This document shows, piece after piece, positions 17,909-27,679 of a stretch of DNA of 53,162 nucleotides; positions within the stretch are counted from its first letter, which is position 1; every line of letters begins with the position of its first letter. The translations under genes and the position numbers were made by a program. Under the pieces are notes generated by a model that did no database searches, was not told the DNA's origin, and saw only the letters and a list, made by a program, of their open reading frames with translations. The stretch comes from an uncultured Pelagibacteraceae bacterium (lineage in GTDB: Bacteria; Pseudomonadota; Alphaproteobacteria; Pelagibacterales; Pelagibacteraceae). Where the stretch lies: positions 1-53,162 of the forward strand of contig CACKYN010000006.1 of the NCBI GenBank assembly GCA_902604355.1. Reading direction: 5' to 3'.

Positions 17909-19179
17909 TGAGTACATTAAATTTATTAAATCCTTCAAAAGATAATCTACAAACTAATTTATATTTAGGATCTTTTTTTGTTGGAATTTCTTTATTGGAT
18001 GTATTTCTTAACTCATTTTTAAAATTAAATATTACTTCTTTTTTACCATCTATTATAAGTATAATTTTACCTTTTTTATTAGGAATGTTTGGTCTTCATT
18101 TAATGAGAATTGAATTTTCTGGAATAAAAAACCTTGATAGGTTAAACAAAAATATTAATACAAACAATTTTAATGCAGCATTAACCTTACTAATAATTTT
18201 TTTAATTATTAAAGCAATACCACCTGTAATAAGTTGGATGATTTTGGATGCCAATATTTCAGGTGATTCAAAAGACGCATGTACAGGATCAGGCGCTTGT
18301 TGGACTTATATAAAAGTTTGGTTTAAAAGATTTATGTATGGGATGTATCCAAATGAACAAATTTGGAGAGTAAACCTAGCATTTATTTTTTTAGTCGTTT
18401 TAGCTTTTGTTGGTTTTATAACTCCACAAAAATATAGAAACCTACTGACTTTATATTACGTTGTCATCTATCCAATAATTGCATTTATATTAATTTATTA
18501 CTTAATATCTGGTGGTGAATTTGGTTTGGAGTGGGTAGAAACAGGTGCATGGGGTGGCCTATCATTAACATTTATTGTTTCTTTTTTTAGTTTAATTTTT
18601 TGCTTTCCATTAGGAATGGCTCTTGCATTAGGAAGAAGAACTGAATTACCAATAATAAAATATGTATCAGTTGGTTTTATAGAATTTTGGAGAGGTGTGC
18701 CTTTAATTACAGTTTTATTTATGTCATCTGTGATGTTTCCAATGTTTTTACCTGAAGATTTTTTCATGGATAAGCTTGTTAGAGTAATTATTGCTATTTC
18801 TTTGTTTGAAGCAGCATATGTTGCTGAGGTTATCAGAGGTGGTCTTCAAGCTCTTCCTAGAGGTCAGTATGATGCTGCAAAGTCTCTAGGTATGGGATAC
18901 TGGAAAATGCATATATTTGTAATATTACCTCAAGCGCTAAAATTAGTAATTCCAGGAATGGCAAATACATTTTTAGCATTAGTGAAAGACACTCCCTTAA
19001 TCTTTGTAGTAGGTTTAGCAGAACTTGCTGGAATGTTACAAATGGCTAAAACAAATCCTAAATGGTTAGGTTATGCAATGGAGGGCTATGTTTTTGCAGC
19101 GATAATTTTCTGGATTATTTGTTACGCTATGAGTAAATATAGCTATAATTTGGAACTCAAATATAAAACTGATAGGTAG
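17908..19179 (+). CDS. aapM: General L-amino-acid ABC transporter permease AapM/YhdY
   Basis: This 423-residue permease partner has four or more N-terminal hydrophobic spans plus the conserved transport domain (about 205-415). It carries SVGFIEFWRGVPLITVLFM and the EAA loop RGQYDAAKSLGMGYWKMHIFVILPQA. The long N-terminal region is usual for AapM. It forms the inner-membrane channel with AapQ and is followed by aapP after 3 bases. Confidence 0.93.
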   Translation: MSTLNLLNPSKDNLQTNLYLGSFFVGISLLDVFLNSFLKLNITSFLPSIISIILPFLLGMFGLHLMRIEFSGIKNLDRLNKNINTNNFNAALTLLIIFLIIKAIPPVISWMILDANISGDSKDACTGSGACWTYIKVWFKRFMYGMYPNEQIWRVNLAFIFLVVLAFVGFITPQKYRNLLTLYYVVIYPIIAFILIYYLISGGEFGLEWVETGAWGGLSLTFIVSFFSLIFCFPLGMALALGRRTELPIIKYVSVGFIEFWRGVPLITVLFMSSVMFPMFLPEDFFMDKLVRVIIAISLFEAAYVAEVIRGGLQALPRGQYDAAKSLGMGYWKMHIFVILPQALKLVIPGMANTFLALVKDTPLIFVVGLAELAGMLQMAKTNPKWLGYAMEGYVFAAIIFWIICYAMSKYSYNLELKYKTDR

Positions 19180-19182
19180 CAA

Positions 19183-19917
19183 ATGTCTGAAGCAATTATA
19201 CAAATCAAAGATGTAAACAAGTGGTTTGGTGATTTCCAGGTTCTAAGTGGAATTAATCTTGAGGTAATGCCAAAAGAGAAAATTGTAGTTTGTGGACCAT
19301 CTGGATCTGGAAAATCCACTTTGATTAGATGTATTAACCGACTAGAAGAACATCAAGAAGGTAACATCATTATTGATGGTACTGAAATTTCAGAAGATAC
19401 TAAAAATATTGAACAAGTAAGAGCTGAAGTTGGTATGGTTTTTCAACAATTTAATTTATTTCCACATTTATCTATTCTAGACAATTGTACTCTTGCACCT
19501 ATTTGGGTTAAAAAATTACCTAAGAAAGAAGCTGAAGAATTAGCACTAAAACATTTAGAAAGAGTCCAAATATTAGACCAAGCTCAAAAATTTCCAGGTC
19601 AACTATCTGGTGGTCAACAGCAACGTGTTGCAATTGCAAGAGCTTTATGCATGGAGCCAAAAATTATGTTATTTGATGAGCCAACATCAGCACTAGACCC
19701 TGAAATGATTAAAGAGGTTCTAGATGTTATGGTAAATTTAGCAAATCAAGGTATGACAATGATTGTTGTTACACATGAAATGGGATTTGCTAAGGAAGTG
19801 GCAGATAGTATGATATTTATGGACGAGGGAAAGATAGTAGAAAAGGCTGATACAAAAGAGTTTTTTGCTAATCCTAAAAATGAGAGAACTAAGCTATTTT
19901 TAAGTCAAATTTTATAA
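19183..19917 (+). CDS. aapP: General L-amino-acid ABC transporter ATPase AapP/YhdZ
   Basis: The 244 residues form one ABC nucleotide-binding domain. It has Walker [10 protein letters not shown] near residue 39, Q-loop [11 protein letters not shown], signature [15 protein letters not shown], Walker [15 protein letters not shown] and H-loop VVTHEMGFA. It is very similar in layout to GlnQ/AapP polar-amino-acid ATPases. It is the last gene of the aap operon; no clear terminator was found after it, only a 186-bp gap before the XRE gene. Confidence 0.95.
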   Translation: MSEAIIQIKDVNKWFGDFQVLSGINLEVMPKEKIVVCGPSGSGKSTLIRCINRLEEHQEGNIIIDGTEISEDTKNIEQVRAEVGMVFQQFNLFPHLSILDNCTLAPIWVKKLPKKEAEELALKHLERVQILDQAQKFPGQLSGGQQQRVAIARALCMEPKIMLFDEPTSALDPEMIKEVLDVMVNLANQGMTMIVVTHEMGFAKEVADSMIFMDEGKIVEKADTKEFFANPKNERTKLFLSQIL

Positions 19918-20079
19918 AAACATAATTACTAGACTAATCATTCATCTAATAAATCAAGCTTAATATATGTTTTTATTAGCAACTTATGCTTGACAGGTTT
20001 TAAAATTACCTAAAAACCTAATGAAATATAAAAATTTTTCTGTTGCAGGGGATTTAAATATTCTGTTGAATGAGATTTT

Positions 20080-20094
20080 AAAATTTAATTAAGA
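20080..20094 (+). repeat. 15-bp direct repeat, upstream copy (pairs with 20480-20494)
   Basis: AAAATTTAATTAAGA here and AAAATTTAGTTAAGA at 20480-20494 match at 14 of 15 positions. They lie exactly 400 bases apart, on either side of the XRE regulator gene. The sequence is AT-rich, so chance is possible. The gap upstream (19918-20079) otherwise shows only a TTGACA-like hexamer at 19990-19995. Confidence 0.4.
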
Positions 20095-20105
20095 GGGGTC
20101 TTAAT
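20088..20105 (+). promoter_or_regulatory. Hairpin over ribosome-binding site and start codon of the XRE gene
   Basis: ATTAAGA (20088-20094), GGGG, TCTTAAT (20099-20105) form a perfect 7-bp inverted repeat. It contains the purine-rich AAGAGGGG ribosome-binding site and two bases of the ATG (20104-20106). As RNA it could hide the start of translation; as DNA it could be an autoregulatory operator. Confidence 0.55.
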
Positions 20106-20475
20106 GGAAGATAATTTCAACAAACACTTAGGCAACAAGCTTAAACTAAGAAGATTAGCTTTAGGTTTGACACAGACCAAAGTAGCAAAAGCAATCAACG
20201 TAACATTTCAACAAATTCAAAAATACGAAAAAGGTACTAATGGAGTAAGCTCAATTCGATTATTACAACTATCAAATTATTTAAAGGTTCCAATAAATTA
20301 TTTTTTTGAAGATTTTTCAGAATACTTAATTAATTTAGAAAAATCTCAAGAAGGTCATATGAATGTGAATTATAATTTTTTAACAAAATTATATTCCGAG
20401 TTAACAGCTGATCAAAAACTAAAATTTAATAAATCTTTACAGATTTCTTCAGTTGGAATTTCAAAAACTGGCTAA
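20104..20475 (+). CDS. XRE-family helix-turn-helix transcriptional regulator
   Basis: This 123-residue protein has an N-terminal lambda-repressor-like HTH (about residues 9-65: LGNKLKLRRLALGLTQTKVA, VTFQQIQKYEKGTNGVSSIR, YLKVPINYFFEDF). The C-terminal half is short and of unknown function, with no obvious ligand or metal domain. Small single-domain XRE proteins of this kind are widespread in alphaproteobacteria. It stands alone between the aap operon and two minus-strand tRNA genes, with no integrase, antitoxin partner or phage gene beside it. Target genes are unknown; the hairpin over its own start suggests self-control. Confidence 0.85.
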   Translation: MEDNFNKHLGNKLKLRRLALGLTQTKVAKAINVTFQQIQKYEKGTNGVSSIRLLQLSNYLKVPINYFFEDFSEYLINLEKSQEGHMNVNYNFLTKLYSELTADQKLKFNKSLQISSVGISKTG

Positions 20476-20479
20476 ATTA

Positions 20480-20494
20480 AAAATTTAGTTAAGA
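20480..20494 (+). repeat. 15-bp direct repeat, downstream copy
   Basis: AAAATTTAGTTAAGA, just after the XRE stop codon, matches 20080-20094 at 14 of 15 bases. The remainder of 20495-20550 is AT-rich with no gene. Confidence 0.4.
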
Positions 20495-20550
20495 CCCATA
20501 AGTAAATTTTACAATTTTATAATTTATATTTATTAATCAGAAAATTTTTT

Positions 20551-20626
20551 TGGCTCCTCGGGCAGGACTCGAACCTGCGACCAATTGATTAACAGTCAAC
20601 TGCTCTACCAACTGAGCTACCGAGGA
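20551..20626 (-). tRNA. tRNA-Asn (anticodon GUU)
   Basis: The minus strand folds as tcctcgg/ccgagga acceptor, gctc/gagc D stem, gttga/tcaat anticodon stem with loop ctgttaa (anticodon GTT), and gcagg/cctgc T stem with ttcgagt loop. Discriminator G and CCA are encoded (20551-20554). Confidence 0.97.
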
Positions 20627-20675
20627 ATATAAAAAAGCAACTTACTTTTTTTTATAACTAAAACAAGATCTATTT

Positions 20676-20749
20676 TGGAGGCAACGCCCGGAATCGAACC
20701 GGGATACAAGGATTTGCAATCCTCTGCGTAACCATTCCGCCACGTTGCC
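20676..20749 (-). tRNA. tRNA-Cys (anticodon GCA)
   Basis: The minus strand gives ggcaacg/cgttgcc acceptor, discriminator T(U) as expected for tRNA-Cys, encoded CCA, anticodon stem aggat/atcct around ttgcaaa (anticodon GCA) and T arm with ttcgatt. It lies 49 bases upstream of tRNA-Asn on the same strand, so they may be co-transcribed. The following 20750-20874, before valS, is AT-rich and shows no gene. Confidence 0.97.
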
Positions 20750-20874
20750 ATCTTATTTTTTGACTTATAGCTACAGATGCCTTTTTATATTAAATATTTT
20801 TCATTAGTCTATTAAATAACGATATAAATTGATTATTGTTAATTTGGATTATTAAATTATAAACTTTAAAATCC

Positions 20875-23502
20875 ATGAGTAACGATAAATATATACATTC
20901 TGATGTTGAAGATAGAATTTATTCGTATTGGGAAAAAAATAGTCTTTTTAAACCTAAAGAAAATTCTAAAAAATTTTCTATAGTAATACCTCCACCAAAT
21001 GTAACAGGAAGTCTTCATATGGGTCATGCTCTGAATAATTCTATTCAAGATTTATTAGTTCGATATCATCGAATGAATAATTACGAAACCTTATGGCAAC
21101 CAGGAACTGATCACGCAGGTATTGCTACCCAAGCCTTAGTTGAGAAAAAACTTAGTTCTGAAAAAATTGATAAAAATGAAATTGGTAGAGAAAAATTTAT
21201 TGAAAAAGTTTGGGAGTGGAAAGATCAATATGGAGACATAATTATCAATCAATTGAAAAAACTTGGTTGTTCATGTGACTGGTCCAGAAATGCCTTTACG
21301 ATGGATGAAAACTTATCAAAATCAGTAATTAAGGTTTTTGTTGATCTATATAATAAAGGTTTAATTTATAAGGATAAAAAATTAGTAAATTGGGACACAG
21401 TTTTAAAAACAGCTATTTCAGATTTAGAAGTTGATCAAAGAGAAGTAAATTCAAAAATTTATTATATTAAATATCCAATTGATGGAACGGATCAATTTAT
21501 AACAATTGCAACCACAAGACCTGAAACAATGTTGGGTGACACTGCAATAGCTGTTAATCCAAAAGACGATCGTTTTAAATCTTATGTTGGTAAAACTGTT
21601 ACAATCCCAATTGTTGGAAGAAAAATAAAAATTATAGAAGATGATTATGCAGATCCTGAACAAGGAACCGGTGCTTTAAAAATAACTCCAGCGCATGACT
21701 TTAATGATTATGATGTAGGTCAAAGAAATAATCTTGAAATTATAAATATTTTTACTGAAGCAGGAAAAATAAATGAAAACGCTCCAAAACATTACGTAGG
21801 TCTTGATCGCTCTGAAGCAAGAAAACAAATTTTAAAAGAGCTTAAAGAAAAAGAATTTTTTGTAAAAGAAGAGAATATTAAAAATAAAGTTCCTTACGGA
21901 GATAGATCCAATTCAATAATTGAACCTTTCCTAACAGAACAATGGTTTGCTGATGCTGGAAAATTATCAGTAAAAGCAAAAGAGGTAGTTAATTCAAAAA
22001 AAACTAATTTCTTTCCTGAAAATTGGTCAAAAACTTATTTTCAATGGATGAACAACATTGAACCTTGGTGTATTTCGAGACAACTTTGGTGGGGACATCA
22101 AATACCTGCTTGGTACGGACCTGATGAAAAAATTTTTGTTGCATACAATGAAGATGAAGCAAAACAATTAGCTAACAAACATTATGGTAAAGATGTAGAA
22201 TTAAATAGAGATCCTGATGTTCTAGATACATGGTTTTCATCTGGACTTTGGCCATTTGCAACACTTGGATGGCCTGATGATAAAAAATTTGTTAAGAAGT
22301 TTTATCCAACATCAGTTTTAGTAACTGGTTTTGATATCATTTTCTTTTGGGTCGCAAGAATGATTATGTTTGGAACAGAATTTTTAAACAAAGAACCTTT
22401 TAAAGATATTTATGTTCATGCTTTAGTTAGGGATGAAAAAGGACAAAAAATGTCTAAATCCAAAGGCAATGTTATTGATCCTTTAGATTTAATTGAAAAG
22501 TATAGTGCAGATGCTTTAAGATTTACGCTTCTTTCAATGGCTTCACCTGGAACTGATGTTAAACTTTCTGAAGATAGAGTTAAAGGTTATAGAAACTTTT
22601 TAAATAAACTATGGAATGCTAATAATTTTTTAATAACCAATGAATGTGATTTTAAAAATACAGATCAAATTCCAGAATTAAAAGTTAATATTAATAAATG
22701 GATATATTCTGAGTTAGTTGAGACTATAAACAAGATTGTTAAAAACTTAGAAGATTATAGATTTGATGAAGCAGCTAAAAACGCTTATCAGTTTACCTGG
22801 CACTCTTATTGTGATTGGTATTTAGAACTTTCTAAAACTATTCTTTTTTCAGATGATGAAAGTACAAAAGCAGAGGTAAGAAGAGTTTCAGCCTACGTAT
22901 TTAAACAAATACTAGTTTTATTACATCCATTTATCCCCTTTGTTACTGAAGAAATTTGGCTCAAAAATAAATTTGATAATAAGGGTAATGATTTTCTAAT
23001 GTTTAAAAATTGGATATCTGCAAAATCAACTAAAGATTCACATACAGATCAGGTAGAAAATATAATTAACATAATATCTGAACTAAGATCCTTTAAAAAT
23101 GAGCTAAATGTAAGCCCTGGTTCATTTATAGACATCTCAATTAACAATATAAACAAAGATCAAAAGCAATTTGTTAGTTCAAATGAAATAATTCTTAAAA
23201 AGTTAGGTCGAATAAACAATATCTTTAATGATGATTTAGACAAACCAGCTGCGACAATGGTTGTTTCAGGTGATTTATTTAAGATCTATTTTGATAAAGA
23301 TGTTGATTTAAAATTAATAAAGGAAAATTTAACTAGTAAACAAGAACGATTAGTACAAGAGATGCATAAGATATCTCAAAGATTAGAGAATAAAAGTTTT
23401 GTAGATAGGGCACCAAAAGAGATTGTTGAACAAGAAAAAACTAATTATAATAATTTAAAGAACGATGTTGATAAGATATCAATAACAATAAAGGGTATAT
23501 AA
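20875..23502 (+). CDS. valS: Valyl-tRNA synthetase
   Basis: This 875-residue class I synthetase has the HIGH motif ([10 protein letters not shown], near residue 46), a CP1 editing insertion (about 155-345, containing [15 protein letters not shown]), the KMSKS motif (QKMSKSKGN, near 525) and an anticodon-binding domain. The C-terminal coiled coil (about 810-875), typical of ValRS, is intact. It charges tRNA-Val in the cytoplasm. The stop overlaps the ilvD start codon by 1 base, coupling it to a branched-chain amino-acid biosynthesis gene. Confidence 0.98.
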   Translation: MSNDKYIHSDVEDRIYSYWEKNSLFKPKENSKKFSIVIPPPNVTGSLHMGHALNNSIQDLLVRYHRMNNYETLWQPGTDHAGIATQALVEKKLSSEKIDKNEIGREKFIEKVWEWKDQYGDIIINQLKKLGCSCDWSRNAFTMDENLSKSVIKVFVDLYNKGLIYKDKKLVNWDTVLKTAISDLEVDQREVNSKIYYIKYPIDGTDQFITIATTRPETMLGDTAIAVNPKDDRFKSYVGKTVTIPIVGRKIKIIEDDYADPEQGTGALKITPAHDFNDYDVGQRNNLEIINIFTEAGKINENAPKHYVGLDRSEARKQILKELKEKEFFVKEENIKNKVPYGDRSNSIIEPFLTEQWFADAGKLSVKAKEVVNSKKTNFFPENWSKTYFQWMNNIEPWCISRQLWWGHQIPAWYGPDEKIFVAYNEDEAKQLANKHYGKDVELNRDPDVLDTWFSSGLWPFATLGWPDDKKFVKKFYPTSVLVTGFDIIFFWVARMIMFGTEFLNKEPFKDIYVHALVRDEKGQKMSKSKGNVIDPLDLIEKYSADALRFTLLSMASPGTDVKLSEDRVKGYRNFLNKLWNANNFLITNECDFKNTDQIPELKVNINKWIYSELVETINKIVKNLEDYRFDEAAKNAYQFTWHSYCDWYLELSKTILFSDDESTKAEVRRVSAYVFKQILVLLHPFIPFVTEEIWLKNKFDNKGNDFLMFKNWISAKSTKDSHTDQVENIINIISELRSFKNELNVSPGSFIDISINNINKDQKQFVSSNEIILKKLGRINNIFNDDLDKPAATMVVSGDLFKIYFDKDVDLKLIKENLTSKQERLVQEMHKISQRLENKSFVDRAPKEIVEQEKTNYNNLKNDVDKISITIKGI

Positions 23503-25220
23503 TGGCAAAATTTAATAAGAAGAAACTTCCAAGCAGACATACATCATTAGGAGCAGATAGAGCTCCACATAGATCATTTTATTATGCAATGGGAGAAACT
23601 GAAAAAGATGTTGCTAAACCCTTTGTTGGGGTAGTTTCTACGTGGAATGAGGCAGCTCCTTGTAACATAGCATTAATGAGACAGGCTCAATCTGTTAAAA
23701 AAGGTGTCAGATCAAATGGAGGAACCCCAAGAGAATTTTGTACCATCACTGTTACCGATGGAATTGCCATGGGTCATGAAGGAATGAAATCCTCTTTAAT
23801 ATCAAGAGAAGTTATTGCAGACTCAGCAGAGCTTACTGTAAGAGGACATTGTTATGATGCATTAGTTGGTATTGCAGGATGTGATAAATCTTTACCAGGA
23901 TTAATGATGTCGATGGTTAGATTAAATGTTCCAAGTGTATTTATTTATGGAGGTTCAATTCTTCCAGGAAGATACAAAGGTAAAGACGTGACGGTTGTTG
24001 ATGTATTTGAAGCTGTTGGAAAACATTCATCAGGTAAAATGACAGCTGCAGAATTAAGAAAATTAGAGTTAGTTGCTTGTCCTAGTGCAGGTGCTTGTGG
24101 AGGTCAATTTACTGCAAATACTATGGCATGTGTATCAGAGGCTATTGGATTAGCATTACCATATTCAGCAGGAACTCCAGCTCCTTATGAAGAAAGAGAT
24201 AAGTATGCAAAAGAAAGTGGTAAAATGGTTATGCAACTTTTAAAAAAACAAATTAAGCCAAGAGATATTGTAAACAGAAAAGCATTAGAAAACGCTGCAA
24301 CAATTGTTGCTGCAACAGGGGGTTCCACTAATGCAGGATTACATTTACCTGCGATTGCAAATGAAGCAGGTATAAAATTTGATTTAATGGATGTTGCTAA
24401 AATTTTTAAAAGAACTCCGTATCTAGCTGATTTAAAACCAGGTGGAAAATACGTTGCAAAAGATATGTGGTTAGCAGGCGGTGTACCAATGTTATTAAAA
24501 ACTTTATATGAAGGTGGCTATATTCATGGTGATTGTATGACTGTTACTGGAAAAACTATGAAAGAAAATTTAAAAAGTATTAAATTTAATCCTAAACAAA
24601 AAGTAATGAGATCTTATAAAGATCCATTATCACCTACAGGAGGGGTTGTTGGTTTAAAAGGAAACTTAGCTCCAGATGGAGCGATAGTAAAAGTTGCAGG
24701 ATTAGCAAAATTACAATTCACTGGAAAAGCAAGATGTTTTGATAATGAAGAAAAAGCAATGAAAGCAGTTCAAAGCAAAAAGTATAATGATGGTGATGTA
24801 ATTATAATTAGATATGAAGGACCAGTTGGTGGCCCTGGTATGAGAGAAATGTTATCTACAACAGGTGCAATCTACGGACAGGGAAAAGGAGAGAAAGTAG
24901 CTCTTATAACTGATGGGAGGTTCTCTGGAGCTACCAGAGGCTTTTGTGTGGGTCATGTGGGTCCTGAAGCTGCCCTGGGAGGTCCTATAGGCCTTTTACG
25001 TAATGGAGATATCATTGATATCGATGCCAAAAAAGGAACTATCAATGTCAGACTTTCTAAAAAAGAATTAGCTTCTAGAAAAAGAAAATGGAAGGCTAGA
25101 AAATCTGATTTTGGATCTGGCACTTTATGGAAATATGCGCAAACAGTTGGTCCAGCATTTTTAGGCGCACCAACACACCCAGGTAAGAAAAAAGAAGTTA
25201 AGGATTATTCAGAGATTTAA
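23502..25220 (+). CDS. ilvD: Dihydroxy-acid dehydratase (IlvD/Edd family)
   Basis: The 572 residues match IlvD, the iron-sulfur enzyme that dehydrates dihydroxy acids to the keto precursors of valine and isoleucine. Visible cluster cysteines are in [21 protein letters not shown] and [25 protein letters not shown] and [20 protein letters not shown] are also conserved. The family includes sugar-acid dehydratases, which are harder to exclude, but the overall motif set and coupling to valS favour IlvD. Codons are somewhat less AT-biased than in flanking genes. Confidence 0.9.
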   Translation: MAKFNKKKLPSRHTSLGADRAPHRSFYYAMGETEKDVAKPFVGVVSTWNEAAPCNIALMRQAQSVKKGVRSNGGTPREFCTITVTDGIAMGHEGMKSSLISREVIADSAELTVRGHCYDALVGIAGCDKSLPGLMMSMVRLNVPSVFIYGGSILPGRYKGKDVTVVDVFEAVGKHSSGKMTAAELRKLELVACPSAGACGGQFTANTMACVSEAIGLALPYSAGTPAPYEERDKYAKESGKMVMQLLKKQIKPRDIVNRKALENAATIVAATGGSTNAGLHLPAIANEAGIKFDLMDVAKIFKRTPYLADLKPGGKYVAKDMWLAGGVPMLLKTLYEGGYIHGDCMTVTGKTMKENLKSIKFNPKQKVMRSYKDPLSPTGGVVGLKGNLAPDGAIVKVAGLAKLQFTGKARCFDNEEKAMKAVQSKKYNDGDVIIIRYEGPVGGPGMREMLSTTGAIYGQGKGEKVALITDGRFSGATRGFCVGHVGPEAALGGPIGLLRNGDIIDIDAKKGTINVRLSKKELASRKRKWKARKSDFGSGTLWKYAQTVGPAFLGAPTHPGKKKEVKDYSEI

Positions 25221-26410
25221 TGAAAATTCGTCCAGTCATTTTGTGTGGAGGTGCTGGAACTCGACTTTGGCCAAATTCTAAAAATCATCAAGCAAAACAG
25301 TTTATTGATTTTGGTAATTGGACATTAATTGGAAAAACATTAGAGAGAACAAAAGCATCTATATTTGATGCACCCATTATAAGTACAAATGCAAAGTATT
25401 TAAGACAAGTTAAACAACATTTAAAAAAACATAAAATAAAAAAATTCAAGATAGTTTTAGAGCCAGCTAAAAGAAACACAGCACCAGCTATTTTAAGTAC
25501 GGCATTAATTAAAGATATTCCAAATGAACAACCTTTAATGTTCTTGGCCGCTGATCATTTGATAGAGGAGGTAGGGTTATTTAATAAAGCTATTAAAAAA
25601 AATCAAAAGAAACTTACTCATAATAATATCTTTATCTTTGGAATTAGACCTACGATGCCTTCCAGTGAATTTGGTTATTTTTTAACAAAAAATACTAAAG
25701 TAACTAAATTTATCGAAAAGCCCAAACAGGCCAAAGCTAAACAAATAATTAGTAAAAAAGGTTATTGGAATTCTGGAATGTTTTATTTGAGAAAGGACTC
25801 AATTATTAATAATTTTAAGAAATACCAGCCAAATATTTATCGAAACTGTAATAAAGCTGTAACAAAAGCAAAATATAAAAGTAATGTGTATTATTTAAAC
25901 AAACAAGCATTTAACAAGGCAACAGCCAAGTCTTTTGACTATGCTATATTAGAAAAAACTAAAGATATAAATGCTATTAAATTAGATATTCCCTGGTCTG
26001 ATTTAGGGTCTTGGAAAGAAATCTGTAAGATGTATGGACGAAATAAAAGACATTATTTTAAAAAGAAGAATGTATTCCACAGACCATGGGGTAGTTATGT
26101 AAATCTATTTAATGGTAAGGAATTCTTAATTAAAGAATTATATGTAAAACCCAAAGGTATATTAAGCCTTCAAAAACATCATCATAGAGCTGAGCACTGG
26201 GTAGTTACTCAAGGTAAACCTAAAATTACTTTAAATAAGAAATATTTTACAATGAAACCTGATGAAACTATCTTTATCCCTTTAGGATCAATTCATAGAA
26301 TAGAAAATCCATATAAAAAACCAGTAAAAATTATTGAAGCTCAAGTAGGCTCGATTTTAAAAGAAACAGATATTGTAAGATTTCAGGATATATACGGAAG
26401 AGTAAAATAG
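25220..26410 (+). CDS. cpsB: Mannose-1-phosphate guanylyltransferase (ManC/CpsB type), short form
   Basis: The N-terminal nucleotidyltransferase domain starts RPVILCGGAGTRLWPNS and has the PAKRNTAPAIL, AADHLIE, EKPKQAKA and YWNSGMF elements of GDP-mannose pyrophosphorylases. A C-terminal cupin, as in the mannose-6-phosphate isomerase part (about 285-396), has HRPWGSY and LSLQKHHHRAEHWVVTQG. At 396 residues it is shorter than the usual 460-480; the gap is in the middle between the two domains. The enzyme makes GDP-mannose for surface glycans. It overlaps ilvD by 1 base and ends 3 bases before phoR. Confidence 0.9.
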   Translation: MKIRPVILCGGAGTRLWPNSKNHQAKQFIDFGNWTLIGKTLERTKASIFDAPIISTNAKYLRQVKQHLKKHKIKKFKIVLEPAKRNTAPAILSTALIKDIPNEQPLMFLAADHLIEEVGLFNKAIKKNQKKLTHNNIFIFGIRPTMPSSEFGYFLTKNTKVTKFIEKPKQAKAKQIISKKGYWNSGMFYLRKDSIINNFKKYQPNIYRNCNKAVTKAKYKSNVYYLNKQAFNKATAKSFDYAILEKTKDINAIKLDIPWSDLGSWKEICKMYGRNKRHYFKKKNVFHRPWGSYVNLFNGKEFLIKELYVKPKGILSLQKHHHRAEHWVVTQGKPKITLNKKYFTMKPDETIFIPLGSIHRIENPYKKPVKIIEAQVGSILKETDIVRFQDIYGRVK

Positions 26411-26413
26411 TTT

Positions 26414-27571
26414 ATGGAATTATTAACATATGTTTTGTTAATTATAATAGCTATTTTGTTATTCTTTCTATTGAAGAAGGAGAGAGTTTTAGGAATTAAT
26501 ACAGAAGAAAAAAAAGAAGAGATCAATAAAGAGCAAAATGAGAATAAAAAATATAGAGAAACTATTTATAACCTTTTAAATTACATTCCAGAAGGAATTA
26601 TAATTTTAAACAAATCCAAGGAAATAATATTTAGTAATAGTTCAGCCAGTAAAAGATTTCAAACAAAATTGAATGAAAATATAAGTGGCTTTTTAAGAAA
26701 TCCCGATTTGTTAAGTTCAATTGAGAAAGCTTTCAATGGAGAAAATTCTAATGATCTTGAAATAGAATTACGAAACCCCTCAGTTCTTAGAATGAATGTA
26801 ACAATTTACCAAGATAATCATAATTTATTCTTTGATGAGCCATCTTGTTTGCTTTTTATGAGAGATTTAACTGAATTTCATAAATTTCAACAATTAAAAT
26901 CAGACTTTGTTGCAAATGTTTCCCACGAACTTAGAACCCCATTGCAATCAATTAAGATGGGACTTGAGACATTTGAAAATAATTCAGATTTAAAAAAAAA
27001 CTCTGAAGTTACTAATTTATTACCAGTAATGAGCTCTCAATCTGAAAGAATGGAAAATTTAATAAGAGATTTGTTATCACTATCAAAAATTGAGCTGCAG
27101 GAGCATATAAGGCCTACACACGAAATAGATTTAATAGAAGTGCTTAGTTACGTGATTAAGACTTATGAAAACATTGTTAAAAAAAATAACATCAATTTAA
27201 ATTTGCAAAAAACTGAGAATTTCAAAATTATTGGTGATCGGGATAAATTGATAGAAATTTTTACTAACCTTATTGATAATTCAATTAAATATAGTGAGAA
27301 GGGTAAAGAAATTAAAATTGCCACAAAAAAAGAGGGTGATTTAAATATTGTCTCTATATCAGATCAAGGAATAGGAATTCCTAAGGAATTTATTCATAGA
27401 ATCACTGAAAGATTTTTCACTGTTGATCCTAGTAAAAGTCGGAGTGTTGGTGGAACAGGGCTAGGACTAGCTATTGTTAAACATCTTGTTTCTCAACATA
27501 GAGGCGAAATGATTATTAATAGTGAGGAAAACCAAGGAACTACTATAGATTTGAAATTTAATTCAATTTAA
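26414..27571 (+). CDS. phoR: Phosphate-regulon sensor histidine kinase PhoR
   Basis: The protein has 385 residues. One N-terminal membrane span (about 3-20) is followed by a PAS-like region (about 50-150) and the phosphotransfer box FVANVSHELRTPLQSIKMG with the catalytic histidine near residue 174. The ATPase motifs are FTNLIDNSIKYS, ISDQGIGIP and GGTGLGLAIVKHLV. Short PhoR of this layout, anchored at the inner membrane, senses phosphate through the Pst-PhoU complex and phosphorylates PhoB. The cognate phoB closes the same locus, supporting the assignment over other kinases. Confidence 0.93.
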   Translation: MELLTYVLLIIIAILLFFLLKKERVLGINTEEKKEEINKEQNENKKYRETIYNLLNYIPEGIIILNKSKEIIFSNSSASKRFQTKLNENISGFLRNPDLLSSIEKAFNGENSNDLEIELRNPSVLRMNVTIYQDNHNLFFDEPSCLLFMRDLTEFHKFQQLKSDFVANVSHELRTPLQSIKMGLETFENNSDLKKNSEVTNLLPVMSSQSERMENLIRDLLSLSKIELQEHIRPTHEIDLIEVLSYVIKTYENIVKKNNINLNLQKTENFKIIGDRDKLIEIFTNLIDNSIKYSEKGKEIKIATKKEGDLNIVSISDQGIGIPKEFIHRITERFFTVDPSKSRSVGGTGLGLAIVKHLVSQHRGEMIINSEENQGTTIDLKFNSI

Positions 27572-27591
27572 TTCAACTAAAAAGTTAGCCT

Positions 27592-27620
27592 TTGTAACAA
27601 AACTTTAACTTTCCTTTAAT
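27592..27620 (+). promoter_or_regulatory. Pho-box-like repeats upstream of pstS
   Basis: Three heptamers at strict 11-base spacing, TTGTAAC (27592), CTTTAAC (27603) and CTTTAAT (27614), are separated by 4-base AT spacers. This is the layout of PhoB binding sites (consensus CTGTCAT repeats, 11-bp period). They sit 60-90 bases before the pstS ATG, right after phoR. A strong AGGAG ribosome-binding site is at 27671-27675. Confidence 0.7.
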
Positions 27621-27679
27621 AAAATATTTAAGATTCAGATTTATTTGTTGATGCATAACGAATCTAAAAAAGGAGAAAT

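Noticed and set aside
20104..20749. Prophage or integrative element beside tRNA genes (XRE regulator plus tRNA-Asn and tRNA-Cys)
   Set aside because: No integrase, phage gene or duplicated tRNA 3' end was seen, and both tRNAs are complete. Only a weak 15-base AT-rich repeat is present.
20866..21048. 60-residue minus-strand ORF overlapping the valS start
   Set aside because: Antisense to the N-terminal part of valS, with composition of a shadow frame and no ribosome-binding site.
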